64,000 nt of DNA from Lindgomyces ingoldianus (Eukaryota > Ascomycota > Dothideomycetes > Pleosporales > Lindgomycetaceae): positions 801,256 to 865,255 of the forward strand of contig NW_022985185.1 in NCBI RefSeq assembly GCF_010093535.1. Reading direction: 5' to 3'. This document shows positions 59,666-64,000 of this stretch, piece after piece (positions within the stretch are counted from its first letter, which is position 1; every line of letters begins with the position of its first letter). The notes under the pieces were generated by a model, which had not been told where the DNA came from, did no database searches, and saw nothing but the letters and a program-made list of their open reading frames with translations. Both the position numbers and the translations under genes were made by a program.

Positions 59666-62600
59666 ACATACTTCACAGGCAAGTTGCTTACACACCTAAG
59701 TCACTTACTTTTGCTAAGACTCTACCCTAACAAACTCTATTATAGCCTATAACAACCTACTCTAGCACTATATAGTACAGTACAGCCTAGAATATTATTT
59801 AGATACTACTTCTACTTCTTACTTACATGTTTGTGTGTTATGCCTAGTCTAATTACACTATCTATAGCGCTTTTAAAATAGCTTACTTACTTTAGCTTAT
59901 ACTTACTTTTTTACTTTTTTTTTATTACTGTGCGCTTTAAACTTCTTTAAAGCTATTAAGTATAAGCTTTTTTAAATTATTAAAGTTTTTTTATAGAATA
60001 TACTTTTTTTTATATAATTTATATTATATAGTAGCTTTATTAGCTTTTTAAAGTTTAGTAATTTTTTATTATACTAATACTAGCTTATATATAATTATTA
60101 CTACTCTTTTTAAACCCTTTTTAAACACTTTAACTATAAAAGTTAGTAAACTATTTATATACTTTTAAATTTTTATTTTTATAAGCATTAATTATAACTT
60201 AAGTTTTAAAGTATTACTTAGAGTTTATAACTACTAAAGCTTATTATATATAAGTAGTAGTAGTAATAAAGTGTGTAACTTTATATTAAAGCCTATTATA
60301 ACTTATTATAAGTTAAAAAAAACTAATCTAGCGCTTTAAAACTTTTTTAAATATTACTAAAAGTAATTATAGCATTATAAACTACTTTAAAGTATAGTAG
60401 AAACTTTATTTTTATAATATAAGTAATTTAGTTATATATAAAGTTTTTAGCTTAGCACTTATACACTTTTTTTAAAAGAGTAAAATAACTTATAACTATT
60501 AAGTAGCTATAAAAAGTGTAATAAGTAAAAAAGCATAACGTACCTAACAGGTTAGCCAGCCACACAGGTTAGCTAGCTACTTTTACTAAGCCCCTACTAA
60601 AACCACTCTATTCTAGCGCAAAACAGCCTACTTTAGCCCTATATAAAGTAATATAACATAAGATATTATTTAGAGTCTACTTTTACTACTTACTTATATA
60701 TACATAAGTTATGCCTAGTCTAATTACACTACCTGCATTACCTTTAACTTAGCTTACCTTCTTTAGCGCGCACTTATGTTTTTAGCTTTTTTTTATTACT
60801 ACACACTTTAAACTTTTTTAAAGTAGTTAGACAAGCTTTATTCTTAACTATTAAAGTCTTTTTTACCTAAATTTACTTTTTTTATGTAATTTATATTATG
60901 TAGTAGCTTTATTTACTACTTAAAGCTTTATAATCTTCTTTTATGCTAATACTAGCTTATATGTAATAATTACTACCCTTTTTAAAACTTTTTTAAAAGC
61001 CTTTACTATAGACATTAGTAAGCTATTTATATACTTTTAAATTTTTACTTTTATAAGTGTTAATTATAACTTAAATTTAAAAGTATTACTTAAAGTTTAT
61101 AACTACTAAGGCTTGTTATTAATAAGTAGTAGTAGTAATAAAGTATATAACTAGACATTAAGAGCTATTTTAACTTATTTTAAGTTAAATAAGACTAAAC
61201 TAGCACTTTAAAACTTTTTTTAAATATTACTAAAAGTAATTACTATATTATAAGTGTGTATAAAGCATAGTAAAAACTTAAGTTTTATAATATAAGTAAT
61301 TTAGTTATATATAGGATTTTTAGCTTAGCACTTATACACTTTTTTAAAGAGGCAAAACAACCTATATTAAAAGGCTATAAAAAGTGTAATAAGTGTAAAA
61401 GTATATAAATAGTAATAATCTTATTTTTTTTATAGTACTACTAAAAATTAAGTAAGTTATAGCTTTTATAGCTATTAATAATAAAAAGCTAATAAGCGCT
61501 TATAACCTTTTTTTTAATGCTTATTAAAGTACTTTAACTACTATAGCTTAAGCTTATTTATTATCTAGCTGTTTTTAAAGACTATAATAACTTAGTTTTA
61601 AAGTAGATTTTTTTATACTAGGTAAAGAAGTAATAGCAGCTTTTAAAAATAATAAAAAGTAAAATAGCCTACTTTATTATATTAATGCTTTAAATAACTA
61701 TTATCTACTTTTATTACTTTACTATATTACCTTTAGCTATTTTTATTTCTTTAAAGCTATAATAACTACTTTAGTTAATATTTAGCTTATTATAAAGCCT
61801 AACTTATTAAAGTTATACATGTCTTTATTCTAGATACTATACTTAGCTTTTATGTTAGCTACTAGGTAAAACTAGCCCTAGATAACTTTTAGATTTTTAT
61901 AAAATACTTTTTTATAATTATACTTATAATTAAACTTTATTATAAACTTAAAGCAGTGCTTAACCTATATACTAGGCTAGTTTAAGCTAACCTAGCCTAA
62001 ATTACACTTTATGTGTAAGAAATTAGCTATATTAGCTATAACTATAAGCTTAAGTATGTACTTAATAACTACTTTTTTTTAAGCTTAGTTAGATTTCTTA
62101 ATTTAGGCTAGCATTCTGCTTATAAAGGCTGTTTAGCATGTTAATTACTTAGTGTTATATAAAAAACATTATAAATAGCTACAGCGTGTTATAAAAAAAG
62201 TTTTAAGTCTTATTTAAAAGCTTAAAGAGTAAGCTATATTTAATGTTTTTTAGAAGATTTAATCTAGTGTTGTTGTTAAGGCATTATGTAGATAGGTAGA
62301 GTTTAGTAGAGGCTTGGCAAAAGTGGCTAGCTAACCTGTGTAGCCGGCCAACCTGTTAGGTACGTTATAAATAGTAATAATTTTATTATTTTTATAGTAT
62401 TACTAAAAATAAAGTAAGTTATAGCTTTTATAGCTATTAATAACTAGTAAATAGTAGCTACTAATAGTACACTTTTTTGTATGCATGTTAAAGTACTTTA
62501 ACTAGTCTAAACTAAGCTAATTAGTAGTCTAGCTACACTTAGAGACTATAATAACTTAATTTTAAAGTAAAAATTTCTTTTTATACTAGTTTAAAAGGTA

Positions 62601-63364
62601 ATTACTACTTTAAAAAATAATAAAAGGCAGAATAGCCTACTTTTTAGTATTAATGCTCTAGATAGCTATTGTCTACTTCTAGTTACCTAGCTAGACTGCT
62701 TTTAGCTATTCTTATTTCTCTAAACTTATAATAACTACTCTAGTAGATATCTAGCCTATTATAAACTTTATTTTATTAAAGTTGTATATGTTATTATTTT
62801 AAATGCTATACTTAGCTTTAATATTTTTTATAAAGTTAAACTAGCTTTAAATTACTATAAAATTTTTATAAAATGCTTTTTTATAGTTATACTTATGCTT
62901 AAACTTTACTTTAAGCCTTAAGTAGTGCTTAATAAATATATTAAGCTAGTTTATGCTAATATAGCCTATATTATACTTATTATGTAAAAAATTAGCTATA
63001 TTAGCTATAGCTACTAGCTAGAGGGGAAATTCTTATACATTTAGCTTAAGTATGTGCTAAATAATTACCTACTTTTTATTATTATCTAGCTTTTATTAGT
63101 TAGCTATATAATTAGCTTAAAAAGGTTATCTAGTGTGTTAGTTACTTATTATTTTTTAAAAAAAACTTTATAAATAGCTATAGCATGTTACTTAAAAAGT
63201 GTTATATTTTATTTAAAAGCTTAAAGTATAAGCTATATTTAACATTCTTTTTACATGTCTAAGTAGTGTTATTAAAAATGCATTAGTGTAAAAAAATTAG
63301 TGTAGTAAAGTCTTAGTAAAAGTAAGTAACTTAAGTGTGTAAGCAACTTGCCTGTAAAGTACGT
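59666..63364. mobile_element. Element F3: longer F-family TIR element containing E2
   Basis: The left end ACATACTTCACAGGCAAG and right end CTTGCCTGTAAAGTACGT are F-type and flanked by TA. Without E2 it is about 1869 bp. Unlike F1 and F2 its left half is not an inverted copy of the right: it resembles the left interior of E (GTTATGCCTAGTCTAATTAC). Its right arm matches the F1/F2 right arm. This makes F3 the likely full-length form. No transposase is readable. Confidence 0.82.
60538..62365. mobile_element. Element E2: uninterrupted copy of the E family
   Basis: This 1828 bp element starts ACGTACCTAACAGGTTAGCC and ends CCAACCTGTTAGGTACGT. It is flanked by TA, and the empty site is visible near 49,320 (GGCATATAAATAG). 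Each end carries two tandem copies of an ACAGGTTAGC-like unit. It is RIP-altered, and no protein frame is readable. Confidence 0.9.
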
Positions 63365-63710
63365 TAACTTATAATAAAAGATATATAGAATATTAAAGAG
63401 AAAAAAAAAACAGGTATAACAACATAGAAGTTAGAATAGACTCTAAAAAAAGGCCCCTTAATATAATAAAAAGCTAATAGACTTTAGTTATGTAAAACAC
63501 ACCTAAGATGCGTACAATATAGCTTAGCAGCTCACTAGGTACAGGACTGCTCCTAGCTTCTAGCAGTTATCAAGCGCATTGCAACTGCTACTATTAGCAA
63601 AGATCACGCTGTAAGCAGCAGCTAAAGAGGGTTTGTTCTAATTCTTTCTCTTCTTTAGCTTAATTTTAAGCTCCCTTTTGTACGTAAAAATTAAGCTTTG
63701 GAGGGGGTAA
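63365..63710 (+). other. Interior 3' part of an unidentified LTR element
   Basis: AT-rich at first, then of normal composition up to a G-rich tract TTTGGAGGGGGTAA that looks like a poly-purine tract. No protein motif can be read with confidence. Confidence 0.45.
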
Positions 63711-63914
63711 TGCGACGGCGTGTACTGCGTCACATGCTCTGCGGCATCAGCTCCTTCGCTTGCGCAACGAGTAGCATCTTAGTGCTACAAGTAGCGCCTT
63801 GGCAGAGGGCACACATGTATATTTAAACTCGCAGAGCAGCTCCTCTGCTCCTTAGTTTAATCTAGTTAGATTACACCACCTCTTGCTTGTAGCTTGAGCA
63901 TACTGACTGTGACA
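63711..63914 (+). repeat. Candidate 3' LTR (about 204 bp), unmutated
   Basis: It starts TGCGACGGCGTGTACTGCGT directly after the purine tract, has a TATA-like TATATTTAAAC, and ends CTGACTGTGACA. It lacks RIP changes. The 5' partner is not in the window, so the boundaries rest on the TG..CA ends and the purine tract only. Confidence 0.5.
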
Positions 63915-64000
63915 CCTATAGTACCTTTAAAAAAAAGTAGAAGTTTTTAAAAAAGTAATAAACTACTTCTAAATAAAAAATAAAAGAAATAGCTTAAAAA

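Noticed and set aside
22080..63700. Mitochondrial DNA insertion or centromere as the explanation of the AT-rich tract
   Set aside because: The tract resolves into named LTR and TIR elements with RIP-type changes, and no mitochondrial genes or satellite array were seen. A centromeric position cannot be excluded from this window but is not needed.

Overview
The window looks like a filamentous ascomycete, most likely Pezizomycotina and plausibly a dothideomycete. The basis is intron-containing genes with 46-85 nt GT-AG introns, a HET-domain gene, a DUF6536 membrane-protein family found in such fungi, and a long AT-rich tract made of retroelements full of C-to-T/G-to-A nonsense changes, the signature of repeat-induced point mutation (RIP). 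The species assignment is inference.

Positions 1 to about 22,200 are an ordinary gene-bearing block of balanced base composition. In order it holds: a partial quercetin 2,3-dioxygenase-like cupin gene running off the left edge (minus); a PNUTS/Ppn1-like protein phosphatase 1 regulator with a CCCH zinc finger (minus, 2 exons, 1089 aa); the SM protein Sly1 (plus, 10 exons, 689 aa), divergent from it across about 1.2 kb; a broken DUF6536 gene (plus) split by a 0.7 kb candidate TIR element; a HET-domain protein (minus, 2 exons, 765 aa); a long universal-stress-protein gene (minus, 4 exons, 661 aa); and mitochondrial ribosomal protein uS7m (minus, 3 exons, 340 aa). I rebuilt the exon structures by hand. 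Every exon set adds up to a whole number of codons. These are unrelated housekeeping and accessory genes, not a pathway cluster.

From 22,217 to about 58,003 I see no live gene. The whole interval resolves into one nested stack of transposable elements whose boundaries are set by matching target-site duplications, equal LTR lengths and empty-site copies elsewhere in the window. Outermost is H, a Ty3/gypsy element fragment. Into H went F1, a 1.1 kb foldback element. Into F1 went A (gypsy), E1 (TIR element) and G (gypsy, minus). Into E1 went D (Ty1/copia) and F2 (foldback), and F2 carries K, a 353 bp MITE-like element. Into D went B (gypsy, same family as A and G), and into B went C (gypsy, same family as H). 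The main chain H > F1 > E1 > D > B > C is six levels deep. A second stack follows at 59,666-63,364 (F3 containing E2), then an unmutated LTR at 63,711-63,914.

The most notable items are the two related TA-target TIR families (E and F). They share terminal and subterminal architecture and have no visible transposase. F1 and F2 appear to have arisen by inverted duplication of one arm. In the LTR elements the outer ends of the LTRs are consistently less RIP-mutated than the inner parts. Two N-gaps (35,837-35,846 and 53,228-53,502) lie inside elements, and the first is flanked by a duplicated 95 bp that is probably an assembly artefact.
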